DNA of 64,000 nucleotides from Ascarosepion bandense (taxonomy: Eukaryota > Mollusca > Cephalopoda > Sepiida > Sepiidae): contig JBBBDQ010000330.1 in assembly GCA_037127315.1 (NCBI GenBank), positions 7,317,001-7,381,000 of the forward strand, written 5' to 3'. A model generated the notes under the pieces. That model was not told the DNA's origin. It ran no database searches and saw nothing but the letters and a program-made list of their open reading frames with translations. Both the position numbers and the translations under genes were made by a program. The number at the start of each line of letters is the position of its first letter. The stretch's first letter is position 1. Below are positions 33,370 to 44,091 of the stretch, in pieces.

Positions 33370-33408
<39 letters not shown>
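33370..33408. repeat. (TA)n microsatellite
   Basis: About nineteen TA units just left of the hammerhead-bearing element. Confidence 0.95.
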
Positions 33409-33410
<2 letters not shown>

Positions 33411-33424
33411 AATAGTTTATTTTA

Positions 33425-33615
33425 TATATATATCCACTACAAATTCTAATGGTCAATACATGAGTCTTGTTCCCTTATCACTAACCCCCACCAACATCCC
33501 ACACACAACTGACCAAATATTAGAAAAGGGGCTTTCCATTCCTATCCATACCGCCTGATGAGACATTGAAGTCTCAATGACAAAACAAATGTACAATTTG
33601 TAGTGGATATATATA
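33425..33615 (+). mobile_element. Short element with inverted ends and a ribozyme-like right end
   Basis: The left end (33425-33445) and right end (33595-33615) are inverted copies containing aatttgtagtggatatatat. The interior contains acatcccacacacaactgac and no coding sequence. The right end holds the hammerhead-like motif annotated separately. It sits between two pieces of antisense LINE, so it may have inserted into the LINE. This could be a retrozyme-like or Penelope-terminal fragment. Confidence 0.6.
33541..33615 (+). ncRNA. Hammerhead ribozyme-like motif, type I, one core base changed
   Basis: All parts of the fold are present in order. CTGATGA is at 33555-33561. Stem II is 33562-33568 with 33575-33581 (6 of 7 pairs). 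The next four bases are AAAA (33582-33585) where GAAA is required. Stem III is 33586-33590 with 33596-33600, closed by a 5-base loop. The GTA cleavage triplet is 33600-33602. Stem I is 33551-33554 with 33603-33606. The missing G (G12, the general base in the known mechanism) suggests an inactivated copy, plausibly by CpG decay. Hammerheads of this type are known in Penelope-like elements and retrozymes. Confidence 0.65.
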
Positions 33616-33637
33616 AAAAAAATTATGTACATTTTTT

Positions 33638-33728
33638 TTCAAGAATCTCTAAATATAGAACAGGAGCACTAGACCAGATGTGGCAGCAATATTCAAAGCT
33701 AAAATGAGGGGTAGACTTATCCTGTCCT
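33638..33728 (-). pseudogene. Jockey/CR1-like LINE fragment
   Basis: The minus strand reads an FEYCCHIWSSAPVLYLEIL-type block, the same segment as 26.93-27.0 kb. Only about 90 bp remain. Confidence 0.6.
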
Positions 33729-33835
33729 GTAACATTTTATACTTCAAGTTATTCAAACTTATTTTTTTCTAAGTGATTAAAAAAAAAAAAAAAACCACTG
33801 CAATTTTCTGTCAAGTGTTTCACATTTCTAGCATC

Positions 33836-34120
33836 AGTCAGTCAGTGATATACACTTGGGTGATCATATCTCGAAAGAGACACAACTGACTTGGCAGAAG
33901 ATCTCGCAATAGGTTCCCATTGCTTTCTGCAGTAGACTGGTTACCAGCCAAGGCTATAGAACCCAATCTGTCCTGTTATTTAATTCATAACTGGAGGGAA
34001 GTGAGGGATTAATACCTTTCCCAAGAGTATTTGCACATAAGTGAATGCAAGGAATGGAATTCGAACTGCTTCCAAATTTGTCATTCTGAGTCAATATCCA
34101 CTGCACCACAAGGCACATTT
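33836..34120 (-). mobile_element. SINE family B, near full-length
   Basis: Antisense to the window. It begins at the family 3' end (plus strand cagtcagtgatatacact) and includes ctcgaaagagac, ggttgccag-like, taaatgaataac and caaatactct blocks. The tRNA-like head lies at about 34055-34115 (A box tggtgcagtgg, B box region gcagttcgaattcc). Confidence 0.75.
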
Positions 34121-34194
34121 CTAGCATAGGTCTTTTAAATTTCGTATCTAATAGTCAATAAACAATAAAAATATATTCTGATGGGTCTCTGGGT

Positions 34195-34355
34195 CTCTCT
34201 CTCTCTCATATGCTAGACATGTATAACACTAAGGTGATTTTCTAGGTTTAGCTTGGATGTAGCCCAAGGCCAAAAGTATGGAGTACCAAGTGAGGCTCGA
34301 ACTCACTACTCTATTGTAATGATTCTAACAAGACATGCTTGTTAACCATTAAGAA
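34195..34355 (-). mobile_element. tRNA-derived SINE (family D)
   Basis: On the minus strand a head (taatggttaacaagcatgtc) is followed by a B-box-like gagttcgagcctcac and a body naming tttggccttgggcta. A (CT)n run at 34193-34208 adjoins it. It is the clearest family D copy. Confidence 0.55.
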
Positions 34356-34573
34356 ATCAGTAACTATGTGATTTTCCAGTAAGACATACCTGACAGATTT
34401 GCCTGCATTAACTGAGTTTCTGTGTGGTTAAATTAGTTGTTTCTGTAAGAATATAAAATGGTTTTAGTAAAGTAACAAAACTGGTATAGTACCCATCAAA
34501 AATCTTATGTGTAGGTTGGAATTTCTACTTAAGGTCAGTGCACTAACTGTGCACTCCTTAAAAGTCTCTCACA

Positions 34574-34592
34574 AAAAAAAAAAAAAAAAAAA
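34574..34592. repeat. Poly(A) tract
   Basis: About nineteen A's, possibly the tail of an unrecognised retroposon. Confidence 0.8.
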
Positions 34593-34599
34593 TTCAACT

Positions 34600-35879
34600 A
34601 CCTAACCATTTCCATATAGTAGAATAAGGAGAAGCAAGGGAGGAAAGGAAGAGCTAAGTGTGAAGGTAGAAAGGTAAAGGGTAAGTGAGGGGGAATGAAA
34701 GAGACATATAGCTTGTGAATCTGCCTTATTAATCCTTTAAGTCTTTTTAAAAAGTTAGTGAGGCTTTCATGTATTGTTTTTTTAAGTGTAGCACATTATG
34801 TAGGAATGTCGTTAATCCAATGGCATATACATAAAACATTTTAAAATAAATTGTCCAGATTTTTAATAATCTAAGATACACCTGATTCCTCACACTAATT
34901 CTGATGGGTGTTGGGCAAAGCATTATTGCAGTTCTGAAAATAAATGCAGACTAAAAAAGTATGGTAATATTTATCTACAAAAGATGCATAGTTGTTTTTG
35001 TTGTTTTTCACTAGAAAAATAACATCTTAAGTGAATCTGCTACCATAAGATTGTATCTATATATTTGTGACTAAGTATATTATTTGTCCTCTTGTTTCTT
35101 CATCTCTTAAATTTTTGTTTCTCTTTAGCTTGTTTTTTTTTTATTTTATTTTATTATTGTGTGCATATTTTGTGTATGTTTATCAATTTTTGTTTTGCGT
35201 TTGTAATTTTAACCTTTAAAATATTTTTGTATGTTTTTTTTGTATGTATGTGTGATTCTGTGTATGTATTCTAATTTTGTGACACTTCCTGTATTGCGGC
35301 AATATTGTTTTGATTTTTTTTCAGTTTGACAAAACAGCATTTAATTTTTAAAACTGCTGAAATAAATTATGGTTTAATTATGCCTTTAGTGCATGCGTGC
35401 TCACACACACACACAAAGAATTTGCCAAGAAGTGTTGAAATAACTCTTCATCCATACCAAGAAATATTTTTGTAATATTAAATTTTGATTTACAATCAAT
35501 TTATAATCATGCATACATTTAATTTTAGACACATCACAAGATAAGTGTGTCGAACAAGGGCATTTAGGCATTGTTATTAGAGTCCTAAACTTCAAGCTAT
35601 ATGATTTGTGGAGAAGTTAAAGAAAATGCTTTATATGGTAAAAAAAAAAAAAAAAAAAAAAATGATCACATTTTATCAAGTTCAATTTTTTTCTTAATTT
35701 TATATATTAAAGCTTTACTAACAATTCAGGTACATAAACAGAAATGTATTTATTACTATGAATATTTAGTGGATATACATTTGAATGGAAATCCACAGCA
35801 AACAGTCAAATTAATGTCCACTGGTCTCATTGACAAAAGAGGCATTTTGTATCCAATAAAATATAGTAGTTGTGTTACA

Positions 35880-35880
<1 letters not shown>
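34600..35880. other. Unrecognised stretch with poly(A) tracts
   Basis: Purine-rich at 34618-34710 and T-rich at 35090-35340, with a (CA)n at 35401-35415 and an A22 run at 35641. No supported gene; the short Phe-rich frame at 35092-35274 follows from T-rich composition. Confidence 0.4.

Positions 35881-35881
<1 letters not shown>

Positions 35882-35914
<33 letters not shown>
35882..35914. repeat. Poly(A) tract
   Basis: Thirty-two or thirty-three A's. The open frames on both strands that cross it are artefacts. Confidence 0.9.
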
Positions 35915-35917
<3 letters not shown>

Positions 35918-36420
35918 CAAAGGGGGGAGGTTTAAAGTATTCAGCCTGACCCCCTTTGAAAATAGAATATATTTTTGTTTCCTATCTAAGCCTAGAATTT
36001 TTAAGCACCAACTTGATTGCGTATGCAACGTAATATGATAGGAAAATTAATGACAAAGGAAAACTTTTTGCAACACCCGTTTCTTCCTTTAGCTCTTCAT
36101 TGGATTAAAATGATATTTTTGCTGATGTATCTAGATATGTGAATGAAGAGTGGGGTGAAATTTTGAACTTTTGAATTAATTTTTTTTTTTTTTTTAATTT
36201 TTATTTGTGTTTAGGTATATAATCTAACCAATTTAGTTCCTTTTTGTTTATCTTCTATTACTAAGTATGCCATATTAAGATAATAGATCTGCCAAGGAAC
36301 CTAATGTTTTTTTTTTGTTGTTTTTTTTTTAAAATCATGTATTTTAGTCTAAGTATGACATAAGACAATGGTTCAGGTTTGGTATTTAGACTAATCTCTA
36401 ATACAAATTGCAAGTAGTTA
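35915..36420. other. Unrecognised stretch
   Basis: T-rich runs at about 36179-36196 and 36307-36330. No feature recognised. Confidence 0.4.
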
Positions 36421-36424
36421 TAAA

Positions 36425-36605
36425 TAATTCAGATTCACCTATTGTCTGGTTCACACTCCTCTAGTATTTTGAAAAAGACAAGAGGTTTATTCCTTCTTCC
36501 CTGTTTCTGGTTTCTTCTAAAGACTCTTTGTTCTCTTTCACTCACAGTCCCTCCTTGTGTCTTAGTGGCACTATCACCTTGCGTGGGGTTAATTGATTAA
36601 AAAAA
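36425..36605 (+). mobile_element. LINE 3' tail, single unit
   Basis: The order is gtctggttcacactcctc, ccttcttccctgtttctggt, ctttcactcacagtccctcc, ttagtggcactatcaccttg. This is the same terminal region as 60.25-60.43 kb with one copy of the unit. Confidence 0.65.
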
Positions 36606-36644
36606 AAATTTATTAAAAAAAAAATCAACTGAAATAATTTTACT

Positions 36645-37085
36645 TTCCATCATAATGGCTAATGCCAACCTCTAGGAGAGATACTTATAGCACCTTCTTG
36701 GACTAATATTTTCTGCTGAGAAAGTGGAAAGATTTTATCAAATTAATTGCTAGATCTGCTGCTAAGAAAGTTGGTTCCCTGTGTTGTGCTAGGCAAGTTT
36801 TCTTGCCAAAATCTATCTTACATATTTATTAATCTACCATTTGTCTTTGCTTTAAATACTGCTGCTACATCTGTTCTGGTGCTCTGACTATAGATGTAAA
36901 GATTCTTGATAAAATCCCAAGAAGGATCTACTATGTTATTGATCCTGTCATGGCATCTCAGCTTCAGTAAATTTTTCACTACCATAAAGTAGCTGTCCTG
37001 TGACTTTTCTACAAATACTTTCAGGGCAATCGTTCTGATAAACTGTCCTAGACTTTCTGAATTTAAATGCCATAATAGATTGGCC
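36645..37085 (+). pseudogene. Jockey/CR1-like LINE C-terminal region, part 1
   Basis: The plus strand reads LGLIFSAEKVERFYQIN, ESWFPVLC, FKYCCYICSGALTIDVKILDKIPRR and VIDPVMASQLQ, with stops between. It is homologous to the region after the RT at 26.6-27.05 kb. At 37085 it is interrupted by a SINE and resumes at 37264. The 98-aa antisense frame is a shadow. Confidence 0.75.
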
Positions 37086-37263
37086 AGAATTCCAGTTGAA
37101 TTTGTTGTATTCAATTAAGTTCTTTAGCCTTGGTTGGCAACCAGTCTATTGCAGAAAGTAATGGCAACCTACTGAAGGAAATTGTTTTGCCTAGTCAGTC
37201 ATGTCTCTTTCAAAACATGATTGCCCAAGTGTGTATCATATATGGCACTTAATTGACTGACTA
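37086..37263 (+). mobile_element. SINE family B inserted into LINE
   Basis: It contains the B-box region cagaattccagttgaattt, then a deletion, ttggttggcaaccagtct, gcctagtcagtcatgtctct and the family end gcacttaattgactgact. It separates the two LINE halves, so it is the younger insertion. Confidence 0.75.
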
Positions 37264-37570
37264 GTTTGGTGGCATGGTCTTATCATGAAATGGCTAGATG
37301 TAACCAAGAGTTTTGTTACAATAGTTTCTTCTATCATACTTCTTGCTTGTAGAACTCTTCTGGCCTCTTGCTTCCCAGTCAACTTTGATCCTCAAAAATT
37401 AAAATGTAATGTCAATTGTTATCTACTGTCATTCTGATTACTCTTCCTTTGTTCTGATTTTTTAGTAATGTTTCTGTCTTATAATTCTTCCACTCTGAGT
37501 AACCCCCCTGGTGTTTTAGTGGCTTTACTGCCATGCTTGAGGTGAAATCGATTTAAAAATTTTTTTACTA
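37264..37570 (+). pseudogene. Jockey/CR1-like LINE, part 2 and 3' tail
   Basis: It continues with the block ending SQSTLILKN-NVMSIVIY, then a pyrimidine-rich region and the terminal tail (ttttagtggctttactgcca). Colinear with 26.33-26.62 kb. Confidence 0.7.
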
Positions 37571-37602
37571 TCACATAAATGACAACTGAAGAACTATCCT
37601 AT

Positions 37603-37627
37603 TTTTTTTTTTTTTTTTTTTTTTTTT
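37603..37627. repeat. Poly(T) tract
   Basis: About 25 T's after the LINE tail. Confidence 0.9.
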
Positions 37628-37629
37628 AT

Positions 37630-38030
37630 TTAGGGAAAAACTTATTCACGGATACTTTGATTTTGGCTACAGTTTATTATCAGTTATTACATTCAAATTT
37701 TCATTACTTGAATAAAGGTCTTTTTTTTCTTTATTATACATGAAATTATGACACACTTATGATCCAACTGGTAGGTTTAGATTGGCAATGACAGTCACAT
37801 TTCTGCAGTTGTAGAGTCTTTAGTTGTCTATCATAATTAGTAACTGTCAGGGAATTTAGAATCAAACACTTTATTCCAGCCATGGAGTTAAATAGTTCTA
37901 ACTTTAGTGAAGGGGCAGGAGGGCACAACAGTCAAAATATAAGTCTAAAAATCAAGATAAAGACACAGAGATGTCAATGTAGACCAGATAATTCTTCATC
38001 TTGAAAAGTTCAGATAAGAATTTTTTTTTA
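37630..38030. other. Unrecognised stretch
   Basis: Nothing recognised; the 60-aa minus frame has no features. Confidence 0.4.
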
Positions 38031-38031
38031 A

Positions 38032-38105
38032 ATTCATTTCACTCCCATGTGAGGTGATAAAGCCACTAAGATGTAAAGGGTAAAAGCATGAAAGAATGAG
38101 TGTTT
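38032..38105 (-). mobile_element. LINE 3' tail fragment
   Basis: Plus strand ttcactcccatgtgaggtga, then aagccactaagatgtaaagg: the antisense terminal tail, much like the one at the window start. Confidence 0.55.
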
Positions 38106-38404
38106 TGTTTAGCAGCATATCAACCTTTGTGGGTTATTTAATGCCAAAAAGGTAGGGTTTTAAGATATTTTTTTAAATGTCAAGTTATAGTGAGAAGGTT
38201 GATTTAGTCAGATTTTGATGAAAAAGCTTATTTTATTTTAGAAAACTGAACATGTCTTCTAGTTTTGTATTCAAAAATGTATTGCTAGTAATAACTTTTT
38301 TTCCTTCAAAAATGTATTATGGGAAATTTTTTTCTTTCATATATATTTCTATAAAAGTTTATTTTTATACTTTCATAGTGTTTTGACTCCAGTTTAGAGG
38401 TAAA

Positions 38405-38560
38405 CTATTTGCCCATAGCTGGGATGCTAACAGGTGCTACCACCCCAGGACAGGGTGAACCTGGGAACAACAACAATTAAGAGGTGGTTCCATGCTCCTC
38501 ACGACCTCCCAATCAGAGGCCTTGCTGCTGGATGCAGTTTACTGTCATACCAAAGGACCA
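38405..38560 (-). mobile_element. Second copy of the 5S-linked repeat body
   Basis: The minus strand parallels 20760-20915: cagcagcaaggcctctg, gattgggaggtcgtgagg, agcatggaaccacctct, ggggtggtagcacctgt. The 5S-like head is absent here because the copy stops before it. It is less decayed than the 20.7-kb copy. Confidence 0.7.
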
Positions 38561-38764
38561 TCGAAGAATGAGCAAAATAATCCAGAAAAGAGAACACAAA
38601 ACAAACCAGATTTATGGCAGTTAGGTTATAATTTATGGATGCATTATCTTACAATAATGTCCATTTTCACTATATATCAGTATAACTAATTTGGATGTAG
38701 ATTGCCCTTGTATAATGATCAAAAGAAAATGTACATAGAGTGTCAATATATGCAAAATAAATCT

Positions 38765-39055
38765 AAGTAACAATATCATCCAACTCTTTCTGAATCCTCT
38801 GCACTGTCCTCAGACTGACACCCAAACACTCTGAAATGTTTACATTAAAGCTTTGGGCACAAATGCCAAGCATTCTGTTTCCAAGTTTGTGGTGGAATGA
38901 ATTGAGTCATGGTTCTTTTTTTCTCACAGACTATGCCCAACTAACCCTACTATACTGTGTAGTCAACAAAATCAAAACAAACAACATGCATATGTGAAAT
39001 TAAAACATAAAATGATGGCAATTTACCCATTGCACTCTGAATAAGAAAATGTTTT
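38765..39055 (-). pseudogene. Mariner-like element, 5' end only
   Basis: The minus strand starts agagtgcaatgggtaaattg. It then has gttgactacacagtatagta and the HTH-like region (GVSLRTVQRIQKELDD) and stops after about 290 bp. It is the least diverged 5' end of the four copies. Confidence 0.7.
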
Positions 39056-39270
39056 TACAGTGTGTGTGTAAGTTCTTTAGAAGAATATGAGGAGTTTCTT
39101 ATATTTGTACATTGTAACTCGCTACAACTGGTTTCAGGTTGCTTTGAGAGGAGATGGGTGCCATCAGGAAATGTCATAAAATATCCATCATTCTGACAGT
39201 CCAAGTTATGGAATAATTTTATTTTGATCATGCATCTATAGCCATAATAACTATATTCTCTTGGAGTTAA

Positions 39271-39311
39271 AAAAAAAAAAAAAAAAAAAAATTATATATA
39301 TATATATATGT
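39271..39311. repeat. Poly(A) then (TA)n
   Basis: About 21 A's followed by about nine TA units, abutting a SINE family C piece. Confidence 0.9.
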
Positions 39312-39317
39312 ATATAA

Positions 39318-39500
39318 AAATCAACATACAAGCCTGTTTCACAGTCCATCAGTGTGGCTAGACATCCACTTGATACGATTTTTTTTATTGCTGATATTCT
39401 GACCAGTGGACAGAGTGATTGCTGGAGGATCCATCTACAAAACTAGAGTCAGGATGCTGAAGCTAATACTAATCAGCTAAGTGACAAACGCTATATATAT
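39318..39500. mobile_element. SINE family C antisense piece plus dispersed module
   Basis: At 39325-39378 the minus strand carries the family C body (aagtggatgtctagccacac). At 39430-39485 is the sense module ctagagtcaggatgctgaag, then aatcagctaagtgac, shared with 11.66 and 25.1 kb. The two are joined by a T-rich segment. Confidence 0.5.
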
Positions 39501-40190
39501 CTATCTCGCCAACCTACTTAAAAGCTGACCAAACACCAATAGTATTTTAAAATCCTTTCTTGGTTAGGCTGAGGTGCTGAAAACCTATCAGTATTTCTTA
39601 AATATGCATACAAGATGCTTTTCAAAACTTAAAATTTTAAAAATTATCAATATACTATGATTTGAATCTACAAAAGAAAAGTTTATTGCTAAGTTATATA
39701 AGCGTTTAATTATTCTTATCAAACATATCTGAGGAGAAACAGGGATTGGTATTAGATACGTCCAACAAATTAAATTCTAAGTATTGTCAGTATTCATCAT
39801 TACTTAAACATTTTCAAATGAAGTTCATAAGCATGTAAATGACATCTGAAGAATTATCCTAGTTTTATTCAGTTAAAAACTTGTTTAATGTCTTAGAAAA
39901 ATGGTATTTCTAATGTTCAAGTACTGATAAAGTATATAACTCATGAACATAAACATACTTTTTGAAAGTCTATCAACATGATCTCTGTTCTATTTCGTAC
40001 TTTTGGTTCAGCCATAGAATGCATTTTAGTTTATAGATCCGTTATAACTAATGTAGAATATTATTTAAGGAAAATTAAAACAGGGTAGGTAACTATAAGA
40101 ATACTTTTGTCTGTCACTGCAAAATGATACTTCTACGTGTTCCTTTCAGAACATGGATGATTATGACTTTCCACAGCTTTGTTTTTTAAA
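39501..40190. other. Largely unrecognised stretch
   Basis: A degenerate phrase at about 39515-39590 (gaccaaacacc, cctttcttggttaggctgag) resembles parts of 30.6 and 52.5 kb. The remainder has no recognised feature. Confidence 0.4.
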
Positions 40191-40194
40191 GTGA

Positions 40195-40560
40195 GCTATG
40201 AGAAAAATTAGGTGTCAGCAAATAGTTAATAAAGGTCAGTAATGGTCATGTATAGGGATAGCAACAGTGTGATAAGAATTAACAACACTATTGGAGATAA
40301 GTTTTGTGTAAATATAGGAGTTCATCAGGGATCCATTTTGAGTCCTTTGCTGTTAATTATTGTTCTTGAAGTTCTTAAAAGAATGCAAAAAACAATCTAC
40401 TTTGGGAGATGATGTATACTGATGATTTAGTAAAGATCACAGAGAGTTTGAAAGAATTAGTTGCTAGGTATGCTGTATGGTAAAATAGTATGGAAGGTAA
40501 AGGGTTTAAGGTGAATTTGGCTAAGACTAAAAGGTGACGTAAGTAAGAAAATTGAGATTA
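40195..40560 (+). pseudogene. RTE-like LINE reverse transcriptase core fragment
   Basis: The plus strand reads YRDSNSVIRINN, then FCVNIGVHQGSILSPLLLIIV. After a frameshift come MMYTDDLVKITESLKEL (YTDD at 40415-40426) and GKGFKVNLAKTK. These are the RT fingers/palm landmarks (VRQGS-LSP-LF, YADD) of endonuclease/RT LINEs. The first variable residue of YADD is Thr here. The end at about 40630-40680 (catgctagcatgaagatgga) looks like a LINE 3' terminus next to an A27 run. Confidence 0.85.
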
Positions 40561-40674
40561 CAGCCAAGCCTTACACAAAATCGGGTGGCCTGGAAAAGAC
40601 CCATTAAAAAAAAAAAAAAAAAAAAAAACTATTCAGCCCATGCTAGCATGAAGATGGACATTGAACAATAATGA

Positions 40675-41115
40675 TTTTGACATATTTCCTAAAATTTGTT
40701 CTGCCATTTATTTACTGAAGCTCGATAAGTTGGTTATGCATTGTTTTGCTCTGTTTCAATCTGCTCTGTATGTATCAAATTTTACAAGCCCTCTTTCCTC
40801 ATTATGTGCCCTAGAAATTCCAACTGTCTCTTAAAGTTAAGTATAAATGATTTTTGTTTTCATTTTCTCTTGAACTTGTTGGTCACATGCTCAATCCCTG
40901 GTATTCTCAGCATCCTTCTGTTTAGCATTCTTTGCAGGACTGATTATGTAACAGTTCAGTATTGTTTGTTGCTAATGAAATTTTTTCTGTTAATACTTTG
41001 CTTAGCTTTTGGAAGGCATCTTTTACAAACAACCATGCATTCCTTCTTGCAATTGATGTTTAGCCTTTTCTTCTCACTGTAGGATTTCTTGTAGTTTCCT
41101 TTGGAACTGAAGTTC
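40675..41115 (-). pseudogene. RTE-like LINE C-terminus (antisense)
   Basis: The plus strand shows the reverse of the family blocks (tatgtgccctagaaattcca, agcatccttctg, aacagttcagtat). It also has the extension to 41110 shared with 9.59 kb. It lies tail to tail with the sense RT fragment upstream. Confidence 0.6.
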
Positions 41116-42490
41116 TTACACAGTCATGTCAGGTCTAGACTCACATCTAAATATCATATGGGATATCTAATTCATGCAGAATTGGTTATATACATCCATT
41201 TTCTCAGATTAATTATTAAAAATGGTTTCAAGTGAATGAACCCTCTAAGCTAGTGGATCACAAATGATGTGGTGCACCTCATAAATGCAGCAGAAGAGGA
41301 TAGCCAGTGAGGTAAAATGAGCGAGAAAAAAAAAAAAAAATTAAAAGATTTAGACAGTTAAAAAAATTCAAATGCCAAAAATAAATATGATTTCATAATT
41401 TTAAATATTATGGATTACTTGTAATTTTGCACATGAGGCCCATGTATGAATAGTTATAAATAATTATTGACACACCTTATCATTGATATTTTTGCATTAT
41501 ATCAAGTATTAAGAATATAGTAACTTGGTGGTTCACAAATTGGTGGAGAGAGTTATCAATGATAATGTTCTGACTTCAAATCCATGGTTATCTCTCCTTA
41601 ATGCTCTCTATATTTTTATTTTTAAATGTACTTTTTATTGCATAAAATTTGGTTATGTGTGAGCAAATTTCAATTCCTAAAAAGGTGGCTCAAGGAAAAA
41701 AATAAAATAAAACAAAAAGAAAAGTCTGAGAATCACTGCTCTAGACATTAACAAAAAAGAAAATAAAGGAGACAATCTTTCATCAGATCTTATGGAAAGT
41801 ACTACAGAACTGCAAACAAAGAATTTTACCAAATAGCAAAAACTACATCATTTGTAGACTTTCAACAACAGCAACCACTAACATTTGCAACACATAAGTA
41901 GTAGGCAAAATAATGATATAATCAAAATTTTGACTTTCATTCCTGAATTTTTCTTTAACCTAGTGTAAAAACTCCTATGATTACTAGAAAGAGAAATAGC
42001 AGTTAGTTGACTTAAGAAACACGTTTTCTTGAAAGACTATTTTCAGAGAAGTTTTTATGAATTTTAACTGGTAATATTGTTAACTGTTTGGCAAATGAAT
42101 GCAAAATGTTTTCTGTATGAATAGGACTAATCTTATTTTTACCATTTATTAACTGAAAAAATAAAAACTAAATCATGATAATGAATAGTTTTCTTTTTAA
42201 ATATTTCATTGTTTCTCTAGGCATAAATAGTCATGCAGAAGCAAACTTAAAATTAACTATTAAACCTTGACTTAATTCAAATATTTAAACTAATCTCCTG
42301 TGTCTAATAAGTCAGTCCGAGTTATATCATTAGGAGTGGACTTAGAAAGTTCTTATGAATCATTAGTTGAGGTGTGGGAGCTAAATTAATTGGTATCATT
42401 CGTGCTTTCTGTTAAAAAAAAACAAAAAACAACAATGCAAGATAAGAGTTTGGCATGAAATATGAAAAACTAAGTTGCAGGTGGTAGGGT
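41116..42490. other. Unrecognised AT-rich stretch
   Basis: About 1.4 kb without a shared repeat, RNA gene or supported frame. Poly(A) at 41325-41341. Confidence 0.45.
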
Positions 42491-42497
42491 TAGGGAT

Positions 42498-42982
42498 ATC
42501 AGTCAGTCAGTTAAGTGCCATACGTAATAATACCCACTTGGACCATCATGTCTTTTGCTATCCATGACTAACTAGATATAAGATTCTCCTGTAGTAGGTT
42601 GCCATTTCTTTCTGTGGTAAACTAGTTGCCAAACAAGACTATAGAACTATCTGTTCTACTATTCAACCCATAGCTGGAGAGAGAAGAGATGGATCAATAT
42701 CTTTCCCAAGGGAGTCATCTATCTCACTAACTTGCATTCTCTCTCTCATGCTCTCATCTCATTTCTGCAGTATTCTCATCCCTCTTCTACCCGGATCCTG
42801 ACACCCACTTTATTCTGTTACTCCTTCTCATAACTTTCCTCCTATGTAACCCCCTGCACAACAGTGGCAGCATAATACCTTGCTTGGGGTGATAGGATTA
42901 TATAAAAAAATTGTGTTTAAGTGAATCAAACTAATTCAACTGGAATTCGAACTTGGCTTCTCATCCCAAGCTGATATCCACT
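42498..42982 (-). mobile_element. SINE family B split by a LINE tail
   Basis: The 3' part (42498-42720: cagttaagtgccatacgtaa ... tctttcccaagg) and the head part (42909-42982: taagtgaatc ... attcgaacttgg ... atatccactgaaccac) belong to one antisense copy. The intervening 42721-42908 is a sense LINE 3' tail. Confidence 0.75.
42721..42908 (+). mobile_element. LINE 3' tail inserted in SINE
   Basis: It runs from ctatctcactaacttgcatt through a pyrimidine-rich stretch to acaacagtggcagcataata and gattatataaaaaaa. It is an extreme 5'-truncated copy of the Jockey/CR1-like LINE, and its ends define the insertion point in the SINE. Confidence 0.8.
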
Positions 42983-43227
42983 GAACCACAAAAAAGTAAT
43001 CTCCCATCAACTTATTCAGAAGAGAAAAGTAGAGGTAGATAGTGTTGTCTAACTAGTAGAATGAAATTTGTAAGTATTAAATTAAAAACCATTTCAAAAT
43101 ACTAAATGTCTAAAAAGAAGTGGGCAAAGGAGGGATAGGTTGCTCCTATGTCAAGCACCACAGGTACTCTCTCTCTCTCTTGTTATTGGCAGAAAAAACC
43201 AGTGTGGACATAATTCATTCATTTATG

Positions 43228-43483
43228 ACAGGATGTGTGTTGTAGTGCAATGGATATCATTCACTTACATACAAATAGCCCTTTGGAATGGTATTAATCC
43301 ATCTCTTCTCCCTTTACCAATGGATTGAATAGCAGAAAATACTGGGTTCTATAGCTTTAGTTGGCAACCAGTCTAACACAGAAAAAATGGCAACCTACTG
43401 AGGGAAAATCTGCTTAGTCATGGATTGAAAGAGACATTATCACCCAAGCATGTATTGCATATGGCACTTAACTGACTGACAAA
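43228..43483 (+). mobile_element. SINE family B, internally deleted
   Basis: The A-box region tgtagtgcaatgg is followed directly by tcacttacatac, so the B-box segment is missing. The rest of the body continues to the family end gcacttaactgactgac. Confidence 0.7.
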
Positions 43484-43486
43484 AGT

Positions 43487-44054
43487 AGCAGAATATAGAA
43501 GCTTGCACACTGTGATTATCTTTGGAATTGGAAAAGTAAATTTTTGTGAATCTATTCTCAACATGGTTTGTACTTTTTATTACAAGTCTTTATTTTGGTG
43601 GTGTCCTTGTTTTGGGGACAGTACTTGCCTACCAGAAATCTATTTAAAAAAAAAAAAAAAAAAAAATCAGAGTAGGATTTATAAACAAACTTCAGACTAC
43701 CTTACTGAAAGGTTTTTTTTCATAATTTATATATAATTATACTTAATAACACTGTTTTTGATAACAGAAAAAAAAAACAAAAAAAAAACAAACAAACATC
43801 AGTATATTTTGTTTCTATTATAGTATGTGCATAATGATACTGAGATGTTTTAGTGATTTTACATGCATATTTTTTATAGACAGTTTAATGCAAATCCATT
43901 TTACTATCTCTATACTTGTGACTTTTGATACGCTAAGAATACTAATAAAAAGAAGTACAAGCATCTTAAGACTGCCAGGTGGGTGTCATGTGTACGCACC
44001 CGAGGAAGCTGAAAATAAAATATGTATAATCTGAAATGAAGATTAAAACACCTG

Positions 44055-44091
<37 letters not shown>

